Assembly (NCBI GenBank): GCA_018266215.1 | Contig: JAFEAV010000022.1 | Span: 1 to 64,000, forward strand | DNA: 64,000 nucleotides | Direction of reading: 5' to 3' | From: Cyanobacteria bacterium SZAS LIN-3 | GTDB lineage: Bacteria > Cyanobacteriota > Vampirovibrionia > Obscuribacterales > Obscuribacteraceae | In this document: positions 32,900-42,600 of the stretch, piece by piece | Layout: every line of letters starts with the position of its first letter | Position numbering within the stretch: the stretch's first letter is position 1 | Notes under the pieces: model-generated | The model's database searches: none | What the model was told of the DNA's origin: nothing | What the model saw: only the letters and a program-made list of their open reading frames with translations | Translations under genes and position numbers: made by a program

Positions 32900-34083
32900 G
32901 CGGCGCCAGACACAAAAAAACAGCGTTGTTCTGTATATCCTCGTTAGCCGCGTCCTGGCTCAGCGCCTCCGGCCCAGGGTCTTGCAAGCCCGCACCGACT
33001 CAGTCCACAGCCGTCGGCAACGCCTCCAGCGTTCGCCTTTACGGCCAGGTCAATGTCATGTTCAGCGCCTGCGCCAATGCCGGTGTGCAGATTGCCTCCA
33101 CCACCCTGCCGGCTCGCATAGAAAAAGTGCGCATGGGCTCGCCGGCCTTTTATGCCGGTCTGCAGGACAACGATGTAATCATCAAAGGCACACTCAACAA
33201 CAACAATCTGGCCCTGGTGATCCGACGCGGTGCAGCCATCTACGGCGTCAATCTAGCCACCGAAGCAGGCAGCGGCGAAACGACGGCGGCTGCAACCAAT
33301 CGCGCCGCCGGCCCGGGCAAGACCACGCTCAGTACGGGCACCACAGCAAGCCAGACCAGCGATCCGGCCTGGAAAAAGCTGCAAACCTACGACATAGTAA
33401 TGCTCATCGATCAGTCAGGATCCATGAGCGATCCGGTCAATACCGCCGGTCTGACAAAATGGGACTGGTGCAGCAATCAATTGACCTCATTCGCTTCCCA
33501 GGCTCTAAAAAATACCGGTCGCCGCTTCACCATCGTCACTTTCAACGGCAACTATGAGCTGCGTCGCAACTGTGCCGCAGAAGAAGTGCAACAGACATTT
33601 ACGCGCAACAGACCGGGCGGGGCAACCGATCTGGCCACCCCGCTGGATTTTGTCCTCAATGATTATATGAGCGGCGCTCGGACAAACCCGCTGCTGGTGG
33701 TAGTTTTGACCGACGGCGAACCGGCGGCGCCGGAGCTGGTGCAACAGTGCATAATCGATACGACCAGGCGCATGTCATCGCCCGAACAAATCAAGATCGT
33801 ATTTTTCGAAATAGGTGACGACGCCGACGGAAGAGCCCTGATCCGCATGCTGGATGCCGGGCTCCTGGGTCAGGGCGCGCGCTACGACATCGTCGAAGCT
33901 AATTCCTTCGAGCGCTTGCAGCAACTGGGGCTCAAATCGGCCCTGTACGACACCTTCAATCACAACTTCCAGACAAGCCTGAGGGTATCGCCCACTAACA
34001 GCTTGCAGGCTGAGCTGGAACTGGTGCGCCGGCAGTTGGAGGACGCCCGGGCGCGTAATGCCCAAAATCCGGGCAACCGCTAA
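32896..34083 (+). CDS. Secreted PDZ-like and von Willebrand A domain protein
   Basis: A 395-residue protein with a signal-type N-terminus (KKTALFCISSLAASWLSAS), a PDZ-like segment (about 60-115: IEKVRMGSPAFYAGLQDNDVIIKG) and a VWA domain at about 165-350. The MIDAS metal site is complete: Asp172-x-Ser174-x-Ser176 (DQSGSMS), Thr244 (GGATDLATPL) and Asp273 (LTDGEP), so metal-dependent ligand binding is expected. Translation is coupled to the preceding TPR gene by a 4-nt overlap. A Cys in the signal region (ISSLAASW then SGPGSC) could allow lipidation but the lipobox is poor. Confidence 0.85.
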   Translation: MSGARHKKTALFCISSLAASWLSASGPGSCKPAPTQSTAVGNASSVRLYGQVNVMFSACANAGVQIASTTLPARIEKVRMGSPAFYAGLQDNDVIIKGTLNNNNLALVIRRGAAIYGVNLATEAGSGETTAAATNRAAGPGKTTLSTGTTASQTSDPAWKKLQTYDIVMLIDQSGSMSDPVNTAGLTKWDWCSNQLTSFASQALKNTGRRFTIVTFNGNYELRRNCAAEEVQQTFTRNRPGGATDLATPLDFVLNDYMSGARTNPLLVVVLTDGEPAAPELVQQCIIDTTRRMSSPEQIKIVFFEIGDDADGRALIRMLDAGLLGQGARYDIVEANSFERLQQLGLKSALYDTFNHNFQTSLRVSPTNSLQAELELVRRQLEDARARNAQNPGNR

Positions 34084-34092
34084 AATGAACCT

Positions 34093-35958
34093 ATGAACAA
34101 AGGGCCGGCCAAAATGTCTGAGCGCATGCGGCAACTCCAGGCGGGAGTGGCAATTTCGTCCGGCCTGCTAATCAATCTCAATGCCGGCCTCTCCGCCCTG
34201 GCGGCAACTGCCGACAGCGACATCCAGCAAATGTCGCGACAGTACAAGCTCGGTCGCTATGTCCTGGCGGAAAACCTCGGCCGCGAAATCCTGCGCAAGG
34301 ACCCGACCAACCTCGATGTGCGCTATCTGCTGGGAAATATCTACTACAAGCTCGATGACATCAGTGCGGCACGAGATCAGTACTCGTACTGCGTCAATCA
34401 GTCCAGACAAACGCATCGCAATCTTGCCGCCGCTCGACTGGCCGGCGCCGCGCTGGACCGCATGGCAAGCGGCACCACAAGCAACACAACGGATGCGTCA
34501 GCGCCATCGACTGCGGCGGGCCCGACAATGAATGTATCACCGGCCGTCCTGAAAGAGGCCGAATCCATACTGCAAAAAGCCGATGCCGACTTGCTTTTCA
34601 AAAGACGACAACTGGAGACGGTCGTCGGCCACACCGAAGAATTTGCCCGCTCGCGCATAAAAGAGATACCGCTAAACACCATCCACAGGCGCATGAGCGC
34701 CTTCTCCGGTATACAGGCCTCGCGCGACAACGAAGACTATTTCACCGCCCCCAACCACGACCGCCCGGGCGAAATCGCCCAGATCAGAGCGACCGAAACA
34801 GCCAAAATCAACAAACTAATTGAGGAATACAACACCCAGACGGCGGCCATAATCGCAGCGGCGATGAAGCAGGTCGACGCACTGCTGGGCGCGCAGTATT
34901 GCCCCACCGGCACAACAGGGGAACAATCGCCGGCGGCGCCTCAACAATCAGGCGCCCGAGCGGAAAAGACAATCGACGCCTTCACCGCCTGCGGTATCAC
35001 AACCCGACACCTGCAGGCTGGACACAAAGTCATTGTCGTGGCCACAGGATCGGCCGCGCATCGAGCCGGCCTTGCCACCGACGACATAATCGAGCAATCC
35101 ACTTTCATCCCCGCAGCGGACCTGCTCAAGGTGACGATCAAACGCGGGGACAAGCATTATTCTCTGACGATGCACCCCGATGCCGCCTCCCTGGCCAGCC
35201 AGAAGCGCACCGGGAAGAAAACTGCCGTGGCAAGCAAACCCAGCAGTAGCGAGCAGGCCTGGGCCAGGATAAAAGACTCGGACATCATTTTTGTCCAGGA
35301 CATGTCCTCCAATATGGCCAGCCCTCTGGGCGACACAGGCCTGCAAAAATGGGACTGGTGCGCCGCACGCATTCTGGATTTTGCCGATTCAATATCCAAA
35401 AACAACAGCAAGTATTTTGGTTTGATGCAATGCTACCAGTACGCCTTCAACTCCTACAAAGACCTCTCCGTGCCGGCCTTGAAGCAACTCCTGGCCAATT
35501 CCATTGCCATGGAGTCGGCCGTTCTGACAGCGCCCTTACAGCAACTGGCCTACGACCACCTGACCACAACCAACGCCAAACCGCTTCTCATCCTCGTTTT
35601 TACCACCGGCAAACAAGAACGCGGCGACGCCCTGGAAGCGGCAATCAAAACGATCCTGGACCACGTAAAAAGCCCGGATCAAGCACGTTTGATATTCTTC
35701 CAGATAGGCGAAGATCCAGTCGGCACGGCCACCTTGAAAATGCTCGACCAGGACCTTACCTACGCAGGATACAAGTACGACATAGTCGACTGGGTAAAAT
35801 TTGAAGACCTGCAAACCCTGGGCCTGAGCCGGGCCATACTGGAAGCCTACGAATCGCCCCGCGATCCGGGGACAACCCAGATACCGCCAAAGCCGATGAT
35901 TCTCAGCGATCGATTAGCCGCTATCCGCAAGCAGGCAGCAGCCCTGGCGAAAAATTGA
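34093..35958 (+). CDS. TPR, PDZ-like and degenerate VWA fusion protein
   Basis: A 621-residue protein whose architecture equals the two preceding genes joined: signal region, TPR pair (YKLGRYVLAENLGREIL; LDDISAARDQYSYCV), coiled coil (about 150-265), PDZ-like segment (VIVVATGSAAHRAGLATDDII) and a VWA-like domain. The shared marker KWDWC follows the first MIDAS loop in both VWA copies. The MIDAS is damaged here: Asp403-x-Ser405-x-Asn407 in place of D-x-S-x-S, no Thr in the second loop (MESAVLTAPL), and Thr505 where the partner has Asp (VFTTGK). It probably does not bind metal normally. It starts 9 nt after the VWA gene. Confidence 0.85.
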   Translation: MNKGPAKMSERMRQLQAGVAISSGLLINLNAGLSALAATADSDIQQMSRQYKLGRYVLAENLGREILRKDPTNLDVRYLLGNIYYKLDDISAARDQYSYCVNQSRQTHRNLAAARLAGAALDRMASGTTSNTTDASAPSTAAGPTMNVSPAVLKEAESILQKADADLLFKRRQLETVVGHTEEFARSRIKEIPLNTIHRRMSAFSGIQASRDNEDYFTAPNHDRPGEIAQIRATETAKINKLIEEYNTQTAAIIAAAMKQVDALLGAQYCPTGTTGEQSPAAPQQSGARAEKTIDAFTACGITTRHLQAGHKVIVVATGSAAHRAGLATDDIIEQSTFIPAADLLKVTIKRGDKHYSLTMHPDAASLASQKRTGKKTAVASKPSSSEQAWARIKDSDIIFVQDMSSNMASPLGDTGLQKWDWCAARILDFADSISKNNSKYFGLMQCYQYAFNSYKDLSVPALKQLLANSIAMESAVLTAPLQQLAYDHLTTTNAKPLLILVFTTGKQERGDALEAAIKTILDHVKSPDQARLIFFQIGEDPVGTATLKMLDQDLTYAGYKYDIVDWVKFEDLQTLGLSRAILEAYESPRDPGTTQIPPKPMILSDRLAAIRKQAAALAKN

Positions 35959-36121
35959 AAATGTTCCCGAGCGCGCCTTAAACTTTCTCCAGGTGCAAAT
36001 CTGCCGGAACGGGTGTATAGTGCTGCCTACAAACCTTATCGGTAACTCAGCCGACTCTCGCTGATTCTCACCGCCTGTCCCCCATCCTCGTTTTTAAATC
36101 AACCCCAGCCATGGAGCGTGC

Positions 36122-36931
36122 ATGCACGAAAACCTCCTGCGGGCCCTGCACACATTGGATCTGGCCCCCGGCGCCAGCCTCTCCGAAATAGTCGCCCGCT
36201 TCCGTCAACTCACCAAAGTCTGGCACCCAGACAAGTTTTTAAACCCAAACGAAAAATCCCTGGCCGAACACAAACTGAAAGAAATCATCGCCGCAAAAGA
36301 GCTGCTGCAAGCTCACTACACCAGCGGAAATCACACAAATGGACCTCAATGTCTCTGCTGGGGTGCGCCACCGCCTCCTCCCGAGCGTCCCCCCGAGGCG
36401 CATTCCGAGCGTCCTTCCGAGCCTCCGGGTGAAGATCCGCTCCCTCCACCGCGGACCAAAGCGCCGCCTCCGCAGGAACCCGCCTGGGACTGGGCCGCCG
36501 ACCTGGCAAAATTTCTGGATCTGGGCCCGTTGAGTGCCGGCGAACCACCCTGGATGGAAACCTTTCGCCGCCTGTGCGAAAGCATCACCGGCAAACACCC
36601 GGGTGACACCGCCCTCGAATACTTCCAAAAGCCGCCCTCCTTCACAAAGGACCGAAAACGCAGGTCCCTGCTGATTGGCGTCTTCATCCTGGTAGCCTTC
36701 GATACAATCGCCCTCAAAATCGATCCCAATGCCTTCGGCCCGGCAAAGCCCACGGTCCCGGCCCCCGCCGCGCCACCGGCCACAGCCCCGACACCAGCGA
36801 AAAGCCCGAGCCTGGACTTTGACAGCCCCGAGGAGATCGAAAGCGAAAGGCTCTATTTCGAACAAAAATGGAAGGAACGGGAAGACTTGCTGCGGCGCAT
36901 CAGACCCGGATACAAGCCTTCAGACGGTTAA
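36122..36931 (+). CDS. J-domain protein with a membrane segment
   Basis: A 269-residue DnaJ-like protein. The J domain (1-65) has the essential HPD triplet at 35-37 (WHPDKFLNP) that stimulates DnaK/Hsp70. A proline-rich linker (about 82-122) follows, then a helical region, one membrane segment (SLLIGVFILVAFDTIAL, about 180-196), a second Pro/Ala-rich stretch and a charged C-terminus. No Gly/Phe or zinc-finger region, so it is a type III J protein that may recruit DnaK to the membrane. GGAG is 5 nt before the ATG. The glycosyltransferase gene follows 34 nt later. Confidence 0.85.
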   Translation: MHENLLRALHTLDLAPGASLSEIVARFRQLTKVWHPDKFLNPNEKSLAEHKLKEIIAAKELLQAHYTSGNHTNGPQCLCWGAPPPPPERPPEAHSERPSEPPGEDPLPPPRTKAPPPQEPAWDWAADLAKFLDLGPLSAGEPPWMETFRRLCESITGKHPGDTALEYFQKPPSFTKDRKRRSLLIGVFILVAFDTIALKIDPNAFGPAKPTVPAPAAPPATAPTPAKSPSLDFDSPEEIESERLYFEQKWKEREDLLRRIRPGYKPSDG

Positions 36932-36965
36932 TGCCTCAGCCCCCCGCCGGTGCTAATATGAGCCC

Positions 36966-38966
36966 GTGGAAAGCCAAAAGGCCCCTGAGGCAACTGACAT
37001 CACGAGCAATACGACGCAGAGCCGCACAAAAAGCGAGCTCGCTCCGTGGATCGTATTGGCGCTGGCCTGCGGCGGACTCTACTTCAACTGCCTGGGCAGC
37101 TGGGCCTTCACCGACCCGGGAGAAAGCTACTACACCGAAGCCGCGCGCGAAATGCTCGAATGCGGCGACTGGATCGTGCCCCACCTCAACTACCAGATCT
37201 ATTTTTCCAAACCGATTTTGACTTTCTGGCTCATCGCCGCCAGCTACAAACTATTTGGCATCAGCGAACTGGCAGCTCGACTGCCTTTTGCCATCGTCGC
37301 CACTGCAACGATATTTACCACCTACGCCGGAGCAAAAAAACTATTCGGAGCGAAACCGGCTCTCCTTGGGGCACTCATCGCCGCAGGCTCGCCGCTGGCG
37401 GTTGTTTTTTCCAAAACATCACCGATAGACCTGCTATTTTGCGCCGCGCTCAACCTGGCCGTAGTGGCCTTCGCCATGTCGGTCTTTGCCGGCTCCCTGC
37501 CCTGGGCCTGCGCACTCTGGGCCGCCCTGGGTATCGCAGTGCTGACCAAGGGCCCCGCCGGACTTGTCCTGTTTGGCCTTGGCACAGCGCTATTCTTGCT
37601 TCTAGAGAAGCCCACTCTCAAAACCCTGGGCAACTGGTTTATGGCCACCAGACCGGCCCTTGGCGCTCTAATTTTTGCCGCCGTTACGGTCCCCTGGTAT
37701 TATGGCGTCTGGAAAGCCACCAAGGGCCTCTTCCTCGAAGTCTTTTTCATCTACGAAAATCTGGCGCGCCTGCAGGGCAAAACAAATCTGCTTAAAAGTT
37801 CCTGGTTTTTCTTCATCCCCGTACTCGCGTACGGCCTCGCTCCCTGGTCGCTGATACTGGCGCAGGTGGTGAAAGTGACCTTTGGCGATGTGATCGCCGA
37901 GCGCTGGTTTGGCGGCGGCCGCCTCACCTTTAGATCCACATACCGCCCACACATGCGGGCCGCGGCAACAGCCGTCGAAGGAGCAAAGAAAGCTTCCCCA
38001 GTTCTGCCCCAGGATGAAATCGAACGTCTGAGCGTTTACTATCTATCAAGCTGGTGCCTGGCAGTATTCCTTTTCTTCAGCATCTCAAAGACCCAACTGC
38101 CAACCTACATCCAGCCAATCATCACCCCACTGGCACTGCTTACGGCGGTGACAATCACCAAACTTTTCGACAGCCAGAGCGGCGATGACGCCAAACTTGC
38201 CGACAAACTAAAATACGATGCAAAATGGGTGAACATTTTCACCAAGATCTGCGCCGGCCTCAGCTGCGCCGCAGCGGCCGCCTGTCTGGTCGCCTCGGTC
38301 ATGCCCTTCATGCCGTTCTATCTTCCGCAGCGCATACTCTTTGCCGCAGCCGGAATACTGACCACCATCGGCGCCGTCGTGCAAATCAAACGGATCAAAG
38401 CCGGAGAGACGGTCGACGCACTGATTGCCCATGCCTGCACAATAGCCGCGCTTACCAGCTTCCTCACCCCGGCCATCTTCCAGATAGAAGCGCATTTCCG
38501 CCAGGACAATATGGTCAGCCTGGCGCGGCGGCTCAAGGACAGCAAGGAAGAAGTGGCGCTGTTTGGCACCTACATGCCCTCGGCCATGTACTACATGCAA
38601 CGACCGGTGGACTACATGTCGGAAGTAGCGCAATTTACAGCCGTCAAAGAACCGATTCTCATCGACGATTTTACCTACGGCCCGACCCGCTCCGGCAGGC
38701 GCCAGCTCATCCTCGGCGACGACAAGCACATGGCACAGTTTAAACAGCGCCCGGAATTGCGCTTGAAAGAGATTGCTCGAAAGGGCGACTGGGCAATATA
38801 TGATCTGGCAAACGGCTTTGCCGAGCGCCCGAGGAAACTTGAAGAGACCTTCAAATTTCTCAAATTCTCCAAGCACTCCTTTACCGACACCGCCGCCTTC
38901 GGACCGCTAACCGTGCCGCTTGGTGGTGGAGACGCAGAATGGTTCAAATATCGTGGAAAACATTGA
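36966..38966 (+). CDS. GT39/ArnT-like membrane glycosyltransferase
   Basis: A 666-residue polytopic protein of the PMT/ArnT type. After the first helix (WIVLALACGGLYFNCLG) the first extracytoplasmic loop has DPGESYYTEAAREML followed by GDWIVPHLN, the expected place of the catalytic acidic residue. About 11-12 membrane helices follow and then a C-terminal soluble domain (about 500-666). Such enzymes transfer a sugar from a polyprenyl-phosphate donor to lipid A, protein or other surface acceptors. It begins at GTG, with no strong ribosome site. Its end overlaps the start of the next gene. Acceptor unknown. Confidence 0.85.
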   Translation: MESQKAPEATDITSNTTQSRTKSELAPWIVLALACGGLYFNCLGSWAFTDPGESYYTEAAREMLECGDWIVPHLNYQIYFSKPILTFWLIAASYKLFGISELAARLPFAIVATATIFTTYAGAKKLFGAKPALLGALIAAGSPLAVVFSKTSPIDLLFCAALNLAVVAFAMSVFAGSLPWACALWAALGIAVLTKGPAGLVLFGLGTALFLLLEKPTLKTLGNWFMATRPALGALIFAAVTVPWYYGVWKATKGLFLEVFFIYENLARLQGKTNLLKSSWFFFIPVLAYGLAPWSLILAQVVKVTFGDVIAERWFGGGRLTFRSTYRPHMRAAATAVEGAKKASPVLPQDEIERLSVYYLSSWCLAVFLFFSISKTQLPTYIQPIITPLALLTAVTITKLFDSQSGDDAKLADKLKYDAKWVNIFTKICAGLSCAAAAACLVASVMPFMPFYLPQRILFAAAGILTTIGAVVQIKRIKAGETVDALIAHACTIAALTSFLTPAIFQIEAHFRQDNMVSLARRLKDSKEEVALFGTYMPSAMYYMQRPVDYMSEVAQFTAVKEPILIDDFTYGPTRSGRRQLILGDDKHMAQFKQRPELRLKEIARKGDWAIYDLANGFAERPRKLEETFKFLKFSKHSFTDTAAFGPLTVPLGGGDAEWFKYRGKH

Positions 38967-39627
38967 AGACTACCTGAGAGCAAAAGACTGGAAATACACT
39001 TTTGAAGCCATGGAGGGCAGCGAAAGCGGCTATTCATGGATGAAAACAAAAGACATGATGATCGATCCGCTGTCGGCAGTCACTCATCCGGAGCAGTTCA
39101 AAATAGTCATTTTGGACTACGCCCAGGGACCGGGGGCGGAAGCGTTCGGCAATAAAGCCGGCTGGACGAAAGTCGGTGATTACGCCTTCAGTCCCGTTTA
39201 CAGGACACTGCCGGATCTGCCTCTGCACGAAGCAATCTACATGATGTACGATCCGCGCGAAGCACCGGATATGGAGTCACTGATCGGCAAGCATCAACTC
39301 TATTGCCATCGCGACATTTTCGAAGAAGAGCTGCCGCTGCTGGCCAATACACTGTCAACACTCAAGGCATTTCTCTACCTGGGCAATACCTATGATTTTG
39401 TCTTCCTGGCGCAGGATCAAACCATGGCCGAGATGAAGAGCAGCGAAGCCTTCCTGAGCCTGCCGGAACGAGCCAGAGAACAGGTCTGCAAGCGGCGAGA
39501 CCGCATGTGGCAACAGATAGGCCCGGAAGTAGGTCCCGATCTCTGCATCAACGAAGGCTGCGAACACAAGCGCCTGCAACTAACGCCGCGCTGCTTTATT
39601 CATCAAATGCAAATGCAGGGCAAATAA
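38953..39627 (+). CDS. Hypothetical protein with a C-terminal Cys/His motif
   Basis: A soluble protein of about 224 residues with no family I recognise. The centre is mixed alpha/beta; the C-terminus has CINEGCEHKRLQLTPRCFIH, a C-x4-C-x10-C-x2-H pattern that could bind zinc. The start is uncertain: the GTG used overlaps the glycosyltransferase by 14 nt, while TTG or GTG codons 27-33 nt further upstream are possible. The overlap suggests translational coupling with the glycosyltransferase gene. Confidence 0.65.
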   Translation: MENIEDYLRAKDWKYTFEAMEGSESGYSWMKTKDMMIDPLSAVTHPEQFKIVILDYAQGPGAEAFGNKAGWTKVGDYAFSPVYRTLPDLPLHEAIYMMYDPREAPDMESLIGKHQLYCHRDIFEEELPLLANTLSTLKAFLYLGNTYDFVFLAQDQTMAEMKSSEAFLSLPERAREQVCKRRDRMWQQIGPEVGPDLCINEGCEHKRLQLTPRCFIHQMQMQGK

Positions 39628-39638
39628 GGCTGGGAGCC

Positions 39639-42600
39639 CTAGCGCGGCGATCCGGCGAAAGCCGTGAGAGCCGGAGCCACTTTATAGCTGTAAGCCTCTC
39701 CCGCCTGGCTCAATTGCATGAGAATGGCGGCAGTCTTAAGCATATTGGCCATCGTCTTGCGAGTCCTGGCGCTGTCGGAGCTGAGTAACTCTTTCACGCC
39801 GGGCAAGCCGCGCACCAGTGACATGATTTCAAAATCAGCCTGGTGCAGTTTGCCGGATCCGTTAAGCGAACGGCTGACCAACTGGCGATAAGCGACGAAT
39901 TGCGCCGGGTTCAACTCCTCGAAGGACGCATTCTGCGATCGGGTGATGAACGCACTGCGACCGGGCTTAAGTGCAACTCTGGTAGCGCCATCATTAATCA
40001 CAACCGCGTCCTTGCGGTCGTCATGCAAGTTGTAGACGGACAATCCATTATCGCTGGAGACTACGAGAGCAACCGAACCAGCCGCCACAGAAACAGAGCC
40101 GAATGGTGTGTTGACGACGGTGTTCTGCTCGGGAGCCAGGAGACTGACGCCACGCTCGATAGAACGCTCGGCGGAGTTGGACACTCCACCGGAGAGGGTG
40201 CGAGCGCCGCCCGAGCCAGTCAGCGAAGCGGCATACATGCCGGTATTGCTGGATGCAAGAGATGCTAGCCCGGCATCGCTGATAGCGGCGCCACCGGCAA
40301 ATGCATTGCTCACCGAGACATTATTCAGTGCACTGAGGCCGGATACCAGAGTGGTGTTGGCGGGCAACTGCGAGGAGGCGGCAACTACTGTCGGAGCAGT
40401 CATCGAAACCTGGGCCACGGCGGGAGTGGCAAAGAGTGCAGGCGCGCTAGCAGCGCTCAAAGTGACGACGCCTTCGGGCGGGTCGGCGGTTATGACAGTG
40501 TTGGCACCAACGGAAATCTGCGTAGCCGGTAGAGCTCCGGTGTTGAAGATAAGGTTGCGTGCCAGGCCGTTGTACTTAGCCGTAGGATCGGAAGTGATGC
40601 CGTTGGTACCGAAGAACACGGTAGTGCCATAGCCTTGAACATTTCCTGGCGGAACAGGGAGCGGTCCTGGGACGGGATTTGTCGGCACTGGTCCCAAGAC
40701 AATATACACATTACCCTGGTTAAGATTGGTCTTAGCACCCGAACCATGGATAACAACAGAGCTTCCGATATTGATGTTTTCGGAACCGCCATTGTTATTG
40801 TTCTGAAGAGTGATATTACCGGCCAGAGTGGTCAAGTTAGCCGAATTGCCCACAATCAAATCGCGAGCGCTCGAAGCCACAGTCAGGTCGCCGGTTGTTG
40901 TCGCTATATTGTTGACCGTCACCTTATTAGTGTTAACCGTGGTGTAGTTCACATTCAAGCTGCCGGCACTAAATCCGCCCACAGCAGCACTTCCCACAGT
41001 CAGATCGCCGCCCGTACCAGTGATGGTGAGCGCGCCTTTGACAGAAGCGGAATTGAAGTTAGTGGTCGAGTTGGAATTGACGGTTGCCGTTGAACCGGCA
41101 ACCAACTTCACTGTGGCACCGTTGACCACGGCCGCAGGAGCACTGGTGATCGCACCCTTGGAAGCATTGAGCACAAGGTTGGCCGCGCCGGAACCAATAA
41201 CCGAATAGTTATTGATGGCATTGCCGGACCCGGTGGCGTTAAGAGTAATGTCACCGTCAATGGTGCCGAAGTTGTTCATCGTAACGGCAGTCACCGTACC
41301 GGCATTAGCCCCGGTACCGGATTTGATCACACCGCTCAGACTGTATTGTCCAACGGTGAGCAATCCACCGGATGTGAGTACCAGCTTGTCAGACGCATTG
41401 CCTACCTGGCCGTCTACACTCACCGCGCCTTTCGCATTGATCGTATCGGCTCCGCCATCGATCTTGCCCGTGCTGTTGACGGTGAAAGTCGAGCCGGCTG
41501 TAAATGTCATCGAAGGGGTGACTGAGAGAAGGCCATTAACGACTCCAGCACCACTAGCTTTGATGACGACCGGTTCGACACCCTGCACTACCGCGCCCTT
41601 ATTGATCGTAAAGGCAGTAGAGGTGAAGGTATTTGTCAGCCCCGTGGCTACAAGACTATCAACTGTACCGTCAATTGTGGTGGAGCCGGTCGAGGTCAAT
41701 GCGTAGTTGGCGGCATTGACTGTGCCCAGGACATCAAGATTTCCGCTGATTTTCATGACCAGATTGTCGGTCTGGACCTTATTAACCAGGTTGAGATTGC
41801 CTTTCTGACTGATGAAGACACCACCGGTATTGGCACCACCGGTATTGATCGAGAGGTTGGTGGCAGCCGTCTGGACATTGGTCTTAGCCGAACCGATCGC
41901 TCCGGCCGAATCAAGCTCCACAGACAGGCCTGAGATAACGCCCTTGCCGGAAATACCGCTGCCCTTGGAGTCATCAACCAGGACACTGGCCGTGGCTGCG
42001 GTCGTGCCGACATTGGCATTGACAAGCATGCCCTGGGTCGAGCCGCCATTGAGATTGAAGACAATGTCCTCACCGGTGATAGCCCCTCCCACAACTAACG
42101 CGTTGCCGGCTCCAGCTCCACCACCGGTCAGAGTAACGGTAGAGAGCGCACCGGTAGCGTTGATAGCTTTGGTGGTCGTCACCGTCCCTGGCGCGACAAC
42201 TGTAATGGTGTTACCCGTAACGACACCGCCAACCGTGACGCCGTTAGTGCCGCCGGTAGCAGTCAGAGCTACGCTGCTCGTGGCAGAAGTTCCTACTGCT
42301 CCACCGACATTCAGCAGCCCGGCAGCAGTCAGAGTGATGGCAGAGCCGCTTATAGCGCCCTTGGTCGTGATGGCACCGGCCGAATTGATAGCGACCTTAT
42401 TGGAATTGGCCGTGCCGACCGTGCCGGCCACGTTGATACCACTGGTGGCGTTGGTTGTCGTAAGCGATATATTGCCGCCATTTATTGACTTGCCCACGGT
42501 CAAGGCCGTGGCTGAAGTCGCAGTATCCGTAGCTGTGAAGGTATTGGCGGCCGCAGCCGAACCACTGATGGTCGCGGCGACAGTATCGGTGACGAAGACG

